From contig DIEY01000072.1 in assembly GCA_002418865.1 (NCBI GenBank), positions 26,286 through 51,546 of the forward strand: DNA of 25,261 nt, read 5' to 3'. The position numbers and the translations under genes are program-made. The notes beneath the pieces are model-generated. The model made no database searches. It was given only the letters and a program-made list of their open reading frames with translations, and was not told the DNA's origin. This stretch comes from Bacteroidales bacterium UBA5762 (GTDB taxonomy: Bacteria > Bacteroidota > Bacteroidia > Bacteroidales > TTA-H9). How positions within the stretch are numbered: the first letter of the stretch is position 1; every line of letters begins with the position of its first letter. Positions 7,762 through 14,536 of this stretch are shown here, piece after piece.

Positions 7762-10700
7762 TTAATTTTCTGTTCTACCGTGGCAGTTTTTATATTTTTT
7801 ACCGCTCCCACAGGGGCAGGGGTCATTTCGTCCAACTCGTTTCTCCACCTTTACCGGTGCGGGTTTAGTAGAAGTTTGAGTAGGGTTGGCTTGAGACAGT
7901 AAATCTTCGCGTTGTTCTTTCAGCCGGCTTCTATCGGTACGTTTTGGCATACTGGCCTCTCTGACAGGCGCCTCAGCACCTGGTATGCTTGCCTTCATCA
8001 AGAATGAAGTAATTTCTTTATTGATTCTTAACAGCATTTTGCTGAAAAGCTCGAATGATTCGAATTTGTATATAAGCAAAGGATCCTTCTGTTCATAAAC
8101 CGCATTTTGAACCGATTGCTTAAGATCGTCCATTTCACGCAAGTGTTCCTTCCAAGCATTATCGATGACTGCCAAAGTAATGGTTTTTTCCATCGTAAGC
8201 ACAACCTCACGGCTTCTGTCCTGATAGGCTTTTTTGAGATTGACCACCAAATTGATTTGTTTACGGCCATCAGTGAGCGGAACTGCTATATACTCATACT
8301 GGCTATGATTTTCGAAAACATCCTTGATGACAGGATAAGTTTTTTCGGCTAGAAGCTGAGTTTTTTGTTTGTAGCGTCGATATACCTGCTGGAAAAGTAG
8401 TGTATGCAAGTCTTTATTTGATTTGCCATAAAAATCGTTTTCATTGATTGGACTATCCATGCTAAAAATTCTGAGCAGTTCCATTCGGAAGCCTTGAAAA
8501 TCGTGCGAATCGGAATATTCTTCAATGAGGTTTTCGCATACATCTTCCATCATATTACGTATATCGAGCGAGAGACGTTCACCATGAAGAGCGTTACGAC
8601 GTCTTCGGTAAATTACTTCTCTCTGCGCATTCATCACATCATCGTATTCGAGCAAGCGTTTTCGAATGCCAAAATTGTTTTCCTCTACTTTACGTTGAGC
8701 ACGTTCGATGGAACGAGTTATCATAGAATGTTGAATTACTTCGCCTTCTTTTATACCAAGGCGGTCCATGATACGGGCTATACGTTCCGAACCAAAAAGG
8801 CGCATCAAGTCATCTTCGAGAGAAACGAAAAACTGTGAAGATCCAGGATCTCCTTGTCGGCCTGCACGGCCACGAAGCTGTCGGTCTACTCTTCGGGATT
8901 CATGTCGTTCAGTGCCTATAATTGCCAAACCACCTGCTTCTTTTACTCCTGGACCTAATTTAATATCCGTACCACGTCCAGCCATATTTGTGGCAATAGT
9001 AACTGTACCGGCTAAACCCGCATGAGCTACAATCTCAGCCTCACGAGCATGCTGCTTGGCATTAAGCACATTGTGCTTAATTTTTCGCAATGACAACATT
9101 CGACTAAGCAACTCGGAGGTTTCAACAGAAGTAGTCCCCACAAGAACTGGACGTCCTATCTTAATCAGATTCTCTATTTCTTCTATTACCGAATTATATT
9201 TTTCACGTTTAGTTTTATAAACAAGGTCTTCTCTATCGATACGTATTACGGGTTTATTGGTTGGAATTACGACTACATCCAGCTTATAGATATCCCAAAA
9301 TTCACCGGCTTCGGTTTCGGCCGTACCGGTCATTCCGGCAAGTTTTTTATACATGCGGAAATAGTTCTGTAGCGTAATGGTAGCATAAGTTTGAGTAGCA
9401 GCCTCTACTTTTACATTTTCCTTGGCTTCAATGGCTTGGTGAAGGCCGTCAGAATAACGACGTCCCTCGAGAATACGACCCGTCTGCTCGTCAACAATCT
9501 TTACTTTGTTATCAATAATTACATATTCTACGTCTTTTTCGAAAAGTGCATAGGCTCTTAAAAGCTGATTTACCGTATGAACGCGTTCCGATTTAATGGC
9601 ATAATCCCTCATCAACTCACTTTTTCGTTCTTCCTTCTCCGATTCGGGTAAATTCATTTTTTCAATCTCGGCAATTACGGAGCCCACGTCGGGAAGTATG
9701 TAAAACTCGGGATCCTGGTATGATTCTGTTAAAACATCTATTCCTTTTTCGGTCAGGTCGATAGTATTGTTTTTTTCGTCTATCACAAAATAGAGTTCAT
9801 CGTCGATAAGGTGCATATTTTTAGCCTGGTCCTGCAGATAGAAATTTTCGGTTTTCTGCATGAGGGTTTTCATGCCAGGTTCACTTAAAAATTTGATGAG
9901 AGGACCGTGTTTTGGTAGGCCACGATAGGCACGTAACAATAATTCACCTCCTTTTTTCTCTTCTTCTGAGGTGGGATTTCCAGACAATAAGGTTTTGGCT
10001 TCATTGAGAATTTTAGTAACCAAAGCACGCTGTATATTATAAAGGCGACTAACGGCAGGTTTGAGTTCATCAAAAAGCTGGTCTTCTCCTTTCGGGGTTG
10101 GGCCAGAGATAATTAAAGGTGTACGAGCATCATCAATTAAAACCGAGTCTACTTCATCCACAATGGCATAAATATGTTCACGTTGGACGAGTTCATCGGG
10201 TGAAGATGTCATATTGTCACGAAGATAATCGAAACCGAATTCGTTGTTTGTGCCAAAGGTAACATCGGCCAAATAGGCTGCACGACGTGCTTCGCTGTTG
10301 GGTTCATGTTTATCTATGCAGTCGACTTTCAATCCATGGAATTGATACAAAACACCCATCCATTCTGAATCTCGTTTGGCTAAATAATCGTTTACCGTAA
10401 CCACATGAACTCCTTTGCCTGTGAGGGCATTGAGATAAACTGGCAAAGTTGCTACAAGTGTTTTCCCTTCGCCAGTGGCCATTTCGGCAATTTTTCCCTG
10501 ATGCAGAACAACCCCTCCAATAAGTTGTACGTCATAATGTACCATGTCCCATGTAATCAGATTCCCACCGGCCATCCATTGATTTTTATAAATGGCCTTA
10601 TCGCCTTCTATTTGAATATTATCAAAATGAGCAGCCAGGTCTCTATCCATCTGAGTGGCGGTTACAACAACCTTTTCGTTTTCATAGAATCTTCGAGCAG

Positions 10701-11052
10701 TATCTTTCATCACCGCAAAAGCCTCGGGTAAAATTTCATCTAAAATCTTCTGACTTTTTTGATAGGAAAGTTTAGAAAGAGCATCGATTTGTTTGTAAAT
10801 CTCGGCCTTTTCTTCAACATCCATTTCAATTTCATTTTCAATGCTTGCCTTCAGTTCGGCAATCTTCGATTCTTCTTCGGCGATATAATTGGCTATACGA
10901 TTTTTAAATTCTTGGGTTTTAGCCCTTAATTCATCATTAGATAACTTTTGGATTTCCTTATAAACCTCATGAATCTGTTCTACTACGGGCATTATAGCTT
11001 TAATGTCCCTCTGGGATTTAGAACCAAGAAATTTCTTAAAAAAGCTTAACAT
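7762..11052 (-). CDS. secA: Preprotein translocase ATPase SecA
   Basis: Motor ATPase that pushes unfolded preproteins through SecYEG. Walker A is MATGEGKT (191-198) and the DEAD-like box is DEVD (299-302). The second nucleotide-binding half carries TNMAGRGTDI and the RGRAGRQGDPG arginine-finger motif. The C-terminus ends in a zinc site, C1079-P-C1081 with C1090-H1091, which binds SecB or ribosomes in studied species. At 1096 residues it is about 200 longer than E. coli SecA. Much of the excess is an insertion at roughly residues 318-430, after LIISGP, together with a charged helical N-terminal stretch (about 45-95); both are usual in this phylum. It heads the secA-pyrH-hisS run. A terminator separates it from the gene upstream, so it should have its own promoter. 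Confidence 0.97.
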   Translation of the reverse strand: MLSFFKKFLGSKSQRDIKAIMPVVEQIHEVYKEIQKLSNDELRAKTQEFKNRIANYIAEEESKIAELKASIENEIEMDVEEKAEIYKQIDALSKLSYQKSQKILDEILPEAFAVMKDTARRFYENEKVVVTATQMDRDLAAHFDNIQIEGDKAIYKNQWMAGGNLITWDMVHYDVQLIGGVVLHQGKIAEMATGEGKTLVATLPVYLNALTGKGVHVVTVNDYLAKRDSEWMGVLYQFHGLKVDCIDKHEPNSEARRAAYLADVTFGTNNEFGFDYLRDNMTSSPDELVQREHIYAIVDEVDSVLIDDARTPLIISGPTPKGEDQLFDELKPAVSRLYNIQRALVTKILNEAKTLLSGNPTSEEEKKGGELLLRAYRGLPKHGPLIKFLSEPGMKTLMQKTENFYLQDQAKNMHLIDDELYFVIDEKNNTIDLTEKGIDVLTESYQDPEFYILPDVGSVIAEIEKMNLPESEKEERKSELMRDYAIKSERVHTVNQLLRAYALFEKDVEYVIIDNKVKIVDEQTGRILEGRRYSDGLHQAIEAKENVKVEAATQTYATITLQNYFRMYKKLAGMTGTAETEAGEFWDIYKLDVVVIPTNKPVIRIDREDLVYKTKREKYNSVIEEIENLIKIGRPVLVGTTSVETSELLSRMLSLRKIKHNVLNAKQHAREAEIVAHAGLAGTVTIATNMAGRGTDIKLGPGVKEAGGLAIIGTERHESRRVDRQLRGRAGRQGDPGSSQFFVSLEDDLMRLFGSERIARIMDRLGIKEGEVIQHSMITRSIERAQRKVEENNFGIRKRLLEYDDVMNAQREVIYRRRRNALHGERLSLDIRNMMEDVCENLIEEYSDSHDFQGFRMELLRIFSMDSPINENDFYGKSNKDLHTLLFQQVYRRYKQKTQLLAEKTYPVIKDVFENHSQYEYIAVPLTDGRKQINLVVNLKKAYQDRSREVVLTMEKTITLAVIDNAWKEHLREMDDLKQSVQNAVYEQKDPLLIYKFESFELFSKMLLRINKEITSFLMKASIPGAEAPVREASMPKRTDRSRLKEQREDLLSQANPTQTSTKPAPVKVEKRVGRNDPCPCGSGKKYKNCHGRTEN

Positions 11053-11098
11053 TTCAGTTTATTTATAATAATTCAATGGATGACAAAAACATAATTTG

Positions 11099-11116
11099 CA
11101 AATTTAGCCAAAATTA
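11099..11116 (-). promoter_or_regulatory. Candidate -7 boxes for the secA-pyrH-hisS transcript
   Basis: Read on the - strand, two exact TAnnTTTG matches lie close together: TAATTTTG (11109-11116) and TAAATTTG (11099-11106), about 50-60 bases before the secA ATG and downstream of a terminator. Neither has an obvious TTTG at the usual -33 distance, so which one is used is uncertain. Confidence 0.35.
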
Positions 11117-11152
11117 TGCCAATGCCTGATGGAATGATACGAGGCAAATATG

Positions 11153-11180
11153 AAAAAAGCAGGGTTGAGCCCTGCCTTTT
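11153..11180 (-). terminator. Intrinsic terminator of the DUF2795-type gene
   Basis: On the - strand the stem GCAGGG / CCCTGC (arms 11170-11175 and 11159-11164) has a 5-base loop and is followed by six T. It lies shortly after the stop of the 73-residue gene and before the secA promoter region. On the + strand the same stem is followed by CTTTT, so it may work weakly in both directions. Confidence 0.8.
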
Positions 11181-11195
11181 AGGTTTGATAAAAAA

Positions 11196-11417
11196 TTAAT
11201 ACTCATCTTCATGGAAGAAAAAATCTTCTTTAGTAGGATAATCTGGCCAGATGTCTTCTATGCTTTCATAAACATCTCCTTCATCTTCAATTTCTATCAG
11301 ATTTTCAATGACCTCTTGGGGAGCGCCTGTCCGAATAGCATAATCTATCAATTCGTCCTTGGTGGCGGGCCAGGGAGCATCTTCCAATTTCGATGCCAGT
11401 TCAAGCGTCCAATACAT
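11196..11417 (-). CDS. Small acidic DUF2795-type protein
   Basis: This 73-residue cytoplasmic protein of unknown function resembles the short DUF2795 proteins conserved across Bacteroidetes. It begins MYWTLELASKLEDAPWPATK, which is nearly invariant in those homologues as I remember them. The middle, KDELIDYAIRTGAPQEVIEN, looks like a helical fold. The C-terminus is very acidic and aromatic (IWPDYPTKEDFFFHEDEY). There are no cysteines, signal peptide or membrane segment. The ATG at 11417 is preceded by a -7 box, and a strong terminator follows the gene, so it is a monocistronic unit. The family name comes from recall, not a search. Confidence 0.85.
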   Translation of the reverse strand: MYWTLELASKLEDAPWPATKDELIDYAIRTGAPQEVIENLIEIEDEGDVYESIEDIWPDYPTKEDFFFHEDEY

Positions 11418-11452
11418 ATTTTGAAAGGGTTTGTTGGTAAATAAAAAGTTTG

Positions 11453-11476
11453 CAAAAATATAACAAACTTTGTTAT
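11453..11476 (-). promoter_or_regulatory. Candidate promoter and operator-like palindrome of the DUF2795-type gene
   Basis: On the - strand TATTTTTG (11453-11460) fits TAnnTTTG and lies about 35 bases before the ATG. Directly upstream, overlapping it by one base, is the palindrome ATAACAAA-c-TTTGTTAT (11460-11476), with 8-bp perfect arms and a 1-base spacer. It would therefore sit between the -33 and -7 elements, a usual place for a repressor site. Confidence 0.35.
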
Positions 11477-11497
11477 TGAAAACTTAAATCAAAAAAT

Positions 11498-12058
11498 TTA
11501 TTTTTTGCTCGACCATTGAACCTCTGGAATCTTTAAATCGAAAGCAAATCGACGAGCAAGTACAAAAAAGAAATCGGATAATCTATTAATAAACTTCAAG
11601 CCTAAGAGTTCCTGTTCGCTGCCCGATAAAACATTAACTATACGTCGTTCAGCCCGGCGACAAACAGTGCGAGCTATATGAGCCGCCGAAATAGAAGGAT
11701 GCCCAAAGGGTAGTATAAATGAATCCAATGAAGGCAAATCTTTATTCATTCTATCTATTTCAATTTCAAGCATTTCGATATCACTCTCGGCAAGTTTAGG
11801 CAAGTTTTCCTGAAATGCAGGCGAAGACGCAGCAAAATGACTTTCAATAGTGAAAATATTCCCCTGAATCAACACCAATAACTGCTTTGCTTGTATATCT
11901 TCACATAAATCTGCTACCAATCCGATAAAAGCATTCAACTCATCAAGAGTACCATAGGCTTCTATTCTTTCGTGTGATTTGAGAACTCTTTGACCTCCTA
12001 TTAGGGATGTTTCACCATCGTCGCCTGTGCGAGTATATATTTTACCTTCTTTTCCCAT
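11498..12058 (-). CDS. Cob(I)alamin adenosyltransferase, PduO type
   Basis: Transfers the adenosyl group of ATP to cob(I)alamin to make adenosylcobalamin. The 186 residues match the PduO family: an N-terminal ATP-binding loop TRTGDDGETSL (about 9-19), RIEAYGTLDELNAFIG (about 32-47), and the helical-bundle motifs ARTVCRRAERR and INRLSDFFFVLAR near the C-terminus. The family works as a trimer with the active site between subunits. Its usual clients in Bacteroidetes are methylmalonyl-CoA mutase or ribonucleotide reductase, which are not in this window. MetH (20959-24672) uses the other coenzyme, methylcobalamin. A TAnnTTTG box and a leader hairpin lie upstream, and 80 bp separate it from the DUF2795-type gene. 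No cobalamin riboswitch was recognised in front of it. Confidence 0.93.
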   Translation of the reverse strand: MGKEGKIYTRTGDDGETSLIGGQRVLKSHERIEAYGTLDELNAFIGLVADLCEDIQAKQLLVLIQGNIFTIESHFAASSPAFQENLPKLAESDIEMLEIEIDRMNKDLPSLDSFILPFGHPSISAAHIARTVCRRAERRIVNVLSGSEQELLGLKFINRLSDFFFVLARRFAFDLKIPEVQWSSKK

Positions 12059-12088
12059 AGTGTATTCTGTTTATAGTTAAAAATCGAC

Positions 12089-12120
12089 GATGCTGTCGAA
12101 CAACAATTTTCGAAAGCATC
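12089..12120 (-). terminator. Hairpin between the ABC ATPase and adenosyltransferase genes (terminator or leader structure)
   Basis: GATGCTGTCGAA (12089-12100) and TTCGAAAGCATC (12109-12120) are complementary at 11 of 12 positions around an 8-base loop. On the - strand the stem is followed, after five bases, by five T, so it could end the ABC ATPase transcript. It also starts directly after the candidate -7 box of the adenosyltransferase gene and would then fold in that leader. The sequence does not decide between the two. Confidence 0.45.
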
Positions 12121-12127
12121 AAACTTA
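12120..12127 (-). promoter_or_regulatory. Candidate -7 element of the cobalamin adenosyltransferase gene
   Basis: TAAGTTTG on the - strand fits TAnnTTTG. It lies about 60 bases before the ATG at 12058, in the 105-bp gap after the ABC ATPase gene. No exact TTTG is present at the -33 distance. Confidence 0.35.
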
Positions 12128-12163
12128 ACCTGCCCGTGTTTATGAATAAAATGAACGCTATTG

Positions 12164-12892
12164 TTATGATGCAGAAATGAGTTTAGTGGGAAGCCGATGG
12201 ATTTGGAGATTAGGATGATCGGATTCTATGAGTCCATCACGAAGTTTTATAATGCGATGAGCATGTTTGGCAATATCTTCTTCGTGGGTTACCAAAATGA
12301 TAGTATTACCTGCTTCGTGTATTTCCTGAAAAAGAGCCATAATTTCGAGTGAGGTTTTAGAATCGAGATTTCCAGTAGGTTCGTCGGCAAGTATAATTGA
12401 GGGTCGATTAACCAGAGCTCTGGCAATGGCTACTCTCTGTCGCTGACCTCCTGAAAGTTCATTGGGTTTATGCGTCATGCGGTCGATTAAATGTACTTGC
12501 TCGAGAACTTCTTTACCACGTGCTATACGCGCATCTTTCGAAACTCCCGCATAAATCAATGGCAAAACAACATTTTCTAAAGCATTGCTACGTGGTAAAA
12601 GATTAAAAGTTTGAAAAACAAATCCAATCTTCTTGTTTCTAATCTCGGCAAGCTGATTATCGTCGAGCTTACTCACATCGCGGCCTTCAAGAAAATATTG
12701 TCCATCTGTAGGAGTGTCGAGGCATCCAATAATATTCATCAAAGTCGATTTCCCCGAGCCTGAGGCACCCATCAATGCAACATATTCATTTCGGTTTACA
12801 CTCATCGTAACCGATTGCAATGCTTTCACCACCTCGGCTCCAACCTTGTAATATTTCTTGATGTTGATAAGTCTAATTAACTCTTCATTCAT
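12164..12892 (-). CDS. ABC transporter ATP-binding protein, LolD/MacB-like
   Basis: ATPase subunit of an ABC transporter. Walker A is GASGSGKST (42-50), the Q-loop region is FVFQTFNLLPR, the signature is LSGGQRQRVAIARAL, Walker B is IILADEPTGNLDS, and the switch His is in LVTHEED. The EPTGNLDS form and the NLLPRSNALENVVLPLIYAGV region are typical of the LolD/MacB/FtsE-like group, which works with FtsX-domain permeases in lipoprotein release or efflux. The 242 residues are a complete ATPase with a short extra C-terminus. No permease gene adjoins it in this window, so the substrate cannot be told. The neighbours are a methyltransferase upstream (61 bp) and the adenosyltransferase downstream (105 bp). 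A TACTTTTG box upstream suggests its own promoter. Confidence 0.9.
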   Translation of the reverse strand: MNEELIRLINIKKYYKVGAEVVKALQSVTMSVNRNEYVALMGASGSGKSTLMNIIGCLDTPTDGQYFLEGRDVSKLDDNQLAEIRNKKIGFVFQTFNLLPRSNALENVVLPLIYAGVSKDARIARGKEVLEQVHLIDRMTHKPNELSGGQRQRVAIARALVNRPSIILADEPTGNLDSKTSLEIMALFQEIHEAGNTIILVTHEEDIAKHAHRIIKLRDGLIESDHPNLQIHRLPTKLISAS

Positions 12893-12912
12893 TAGCTAAT
12901 TATATTGGGTAA

Positions 12913-12920
12913 CAAAAGTA
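12913..12920 (-). promoter_or_regulatory. Candidate -7 element of the LolD/MacB-like ATPase gene
   Basis: TACTTTTG on the - strand fits TAnnTTTG and lies about 20 bases before the ATG at 12892, inside the 61-bp gap after the methyltransferase gene. It indicates a separate transcript for the ATPase, although read-through remains possible. Confidence 0.35.
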
Positions 12921-12953
12921 AACATTATCATCGGGATGAGAAAAATTGCAAAA

Positions 12954-13727
12954 TTATGCCCTCAATATAAAATTTTGTTTACTTAAACCTTGCTTGAAAA
13001 ATACTAGCCCCATCCAATATAAATCAATGCTTATCTTAACCTGAGGATTTTTTTGTATGATCTCCCATGCTTCTTCCATAGATTTTGACCAGTGTATATC
13101 ATCGAAAATGATAATGCTTTTTGATTGAAGCGATGGTAAAATCTCTGAAAAATAACCTAAAGTAGCTTCTTTGGTGTGATTTCCATCTATGAAAACGAGT
13201 TCTGGTTTTAATCCGTTCTTTAATAGCTCGGGCAAGAGCAGTTCGAATGAACCAATATGAAGACGAATATCGCTAAATCCGGCTTGCCGAAAATTCTGCA
13301 ATGCAATTTCGGCCACTTCTGGACTTCCTTCTATGGTATGAACTAAAGAAACAGGTGAAGCGGCTTTCAAATACAATGTGCTAATCCCCAATGAAGTTCC
13401 TAACTCCAAAATCACATTCGGAGAAAAATAATGACATATTCGGGCCAATAAACGTCCATTCTTCTTCCCTTTTGCAGAATAACGGGCTATATGACTAACT
13501 TTAGCATTATAAGTTTGGCTATTATCACCTCCAGTACCATAATCCTTCATCTGTATGATTTTATCAGAATGCAACATACGTTTACGAACCGTCTCTGCCA
13601 CAAGATAGTATTCATGAAATTGCTTATCTCTAAAAACGTTTTCCACTAAATTGTACACAAAAGGAGAATGGACCGAATAACGAGAACCTGATTGAAGAAG
13701 ATAACGAAGATAGGCACTCCATCTCAT
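12954..13727 (-). CDS. Class I SAM-dependent methyltransferase (Methyltransf_24-like)
   Basis: A probable cytoplasmic methyltransferase of unknown substrate. The Rossmann motif I is ILELGTSLGIS, and HTIEGSPEVAEIA gives the acidic residue expected to hold the ribose of SAM. LVFIDGNHTKE and IIFDDIHWS match later motifs of the O-methyltransferase-like group. The N-terminal third (RYLLQSGSRYSVHSPFVYNL) is basic and aromatic, as in a family common in Bacteroidetes. The frame is open from an ATG at 13763 (269 residues). I prefer the ATG at 13727 (257 residues, MRWSAYLRYL) because a -7 box at 13771-13778 would place the transcript start almost on the upstream ATG; the longer form is possible. No substrate clue comes from the neighbours. 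Confidence 0.85.
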   Translation of the reverse strand: MRWSAYLRYLLQSGSRYSVHSPFVYNLVENVFRDKQFHEYYLVAETVRKRMLHSDKIIQMKDYGTGGDNSQTYNAKVSHIARYSAKGKKNGRLLARICHYFSPNVILELGTSLGISTLYLKAASPVSLVHTIEGSPEVAEIALQNFRQAGFSDIRLHIGSFELLLPELLKNGLKPELVFIDGNHTKEATLGYFSEILPSLQSKSIIIFDDIHWSKSMEEAWEIIQKNPQVKISIDLYWMGLVFFKQGLSKQNFILRA

Positions 13728-13770
13728 GATGAATATTTTCTCAGCAAAACTAACAAGCTTCATCGAGATT

Positions 13771-13778
13771 CAAAATTA
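13771..13778 (-). promoter_or_regulatory. Candidate -7 element of the methyltransferase gene
   Basis: TAATTTTG on the - strand fits TAnnTTTG. The transcript start would fall near 13765, about two bases before the upstream ATG (13763) but about 38 before the ATG at 13727, which favours the second start. No TTTG lies at the usual -33 distance. Confidence 0.3.
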
Positions 13779-13949
13779 TTGAATATTGGCAATTTTATCA
13801 TTAAATTCTAACCCCTAATTGTAAATTTACTTTTAATTATTCGACATTCAAAAATATTTCAATACATGCCATATAACTGAGATCAGGGTTTTGTTTATCT
13901 TTAAAATCTTCGATAGCCAACCAAGACTTCTGATATGAAAATGTATTGT

Positions 13950-13983
13950 TTTGGCTGATAATTGATAGCTTAATATGAATTTG
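13950..13983 (+). promoter_or_regulatory. Candidate -33/-7 promoter of the 5-TM protein gene
   Basis: TTTG (13950-13953) and TGAATTTG (13976-13983, one mismatch to TAnnTTTG) are separated by 22 bases, close to the usual Bacteroidetes spacing. They lie just before the ATG at 14010. It is one of the few places here with both halves. Confidence 0.4.
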
Positions 13984-14009
13984 TAATTTCGCCACCTAAA
14001 ATTTTACTT

Positions 14010-14510
14010 ATGAAAGAATCTAATCAACGACTTGAGGCAACTGGACTCAGGTTGCATAAAAGAGTTTTCGTTTATGAGTTTATATTGTATATTTTATGGA
14101 TAGCTTCCTTATATCCTTATTATATTGGGAAATTATGGGCAGGAACTTCAATTTTAGGGATTTCGCTTATTTTGGCCATCGTTTATTTTTTGAGAGGATT
14201 CAGACCTTCTGAAGATAAAAACCTTTTGCTTTACCAGAAGTTTACGGGGTTGGCTCAGGCTATGGCCGTTCTCGGACTTGCATCCAGAATCCTTTACATG
14301 CAGAGCGATATACTGTTTTTAGGAATTTCGGGATTCATCATCCTCAGTTTAATTGTTATTCACTTTGTTGATGTAAAAAAACAAAAACACGTTATAACCC
14401 TCGAACTCCAAGATTTGATACGGTTGAGCATTTTGTTGATGTTAACCATTCTTTTGATGATCTGGCGTCCGCCCTTGCCTCAACTATTATATAGCGAAAT
14501 GATTCAATAA
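14010..14510 (+). CDS. Uncharacterised membrane protein with five predicted TM segments
   Basis: I do not recognise a family. The 166 residues start with a polar, basic stretch (1-19), which suggests a cytoplasmic N-terminus. Hydrophobic segments follow at about 20-39, 42-62, 79-97, 101-120 and 136-152. Two charged loops (63-78 with RPSEDK, and 121-135 with DVKKQKH) should be cytoplasmic by the positive-inside rule, and the C-terminal tail ends RPPLPQLLYSEMIQ. No catalytic or metal-binding motif is visible, and there is no signal peptide beyond TM1. The gene stands alone on the + strand, divergent from the methyltransferase and convergent with pheS (26 bp between stops). Its coding reality is supported by the clean membrane pattern, the promoter-like sequence in front and the good fit between neighbours. 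Confidence 0.8.
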   Translation: MKESNQRLEATGLRLHKRVFVYEFILYILWIASLYPYYIGKLWAGTSILGISLILAIVYFLRGFRPSEDKNLLLYQKFTGLAQAMAVLGLASRILYMQSDILFLGISGFIILSLIVIHFVDVKKQKHVITLELQDLIRLSILLMLTILLMIWRPPLPQLLYSEMIQ

Positions 14511-14536
14511 AAAAGACTGAGAAGCCGAATAATTTA

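Noticed and set aside
7644..7835. A 63-residue - strand frame spanning the secA-pyrH junction
   Set aside because: It overlaps the end of secA and the start of pyrH in another frame. Both of those are certain, and the translation resembles nothing known.
8494..9025. Two open frames on the + strand (8494-8838 and 8768-9025) inside secA
   Set aside because: They are antisense to conserved SecA motifs, have no family match that I recognise and no promoter; they are shadows of the long gene.
12061..12163. A cobalamin riboswitch ahead of the adenosyltransferase gene
   Set aside because: The gap is only 105 bases and I see no B12-box-like sequence; cobalamin riboswitches are about 200 bases.
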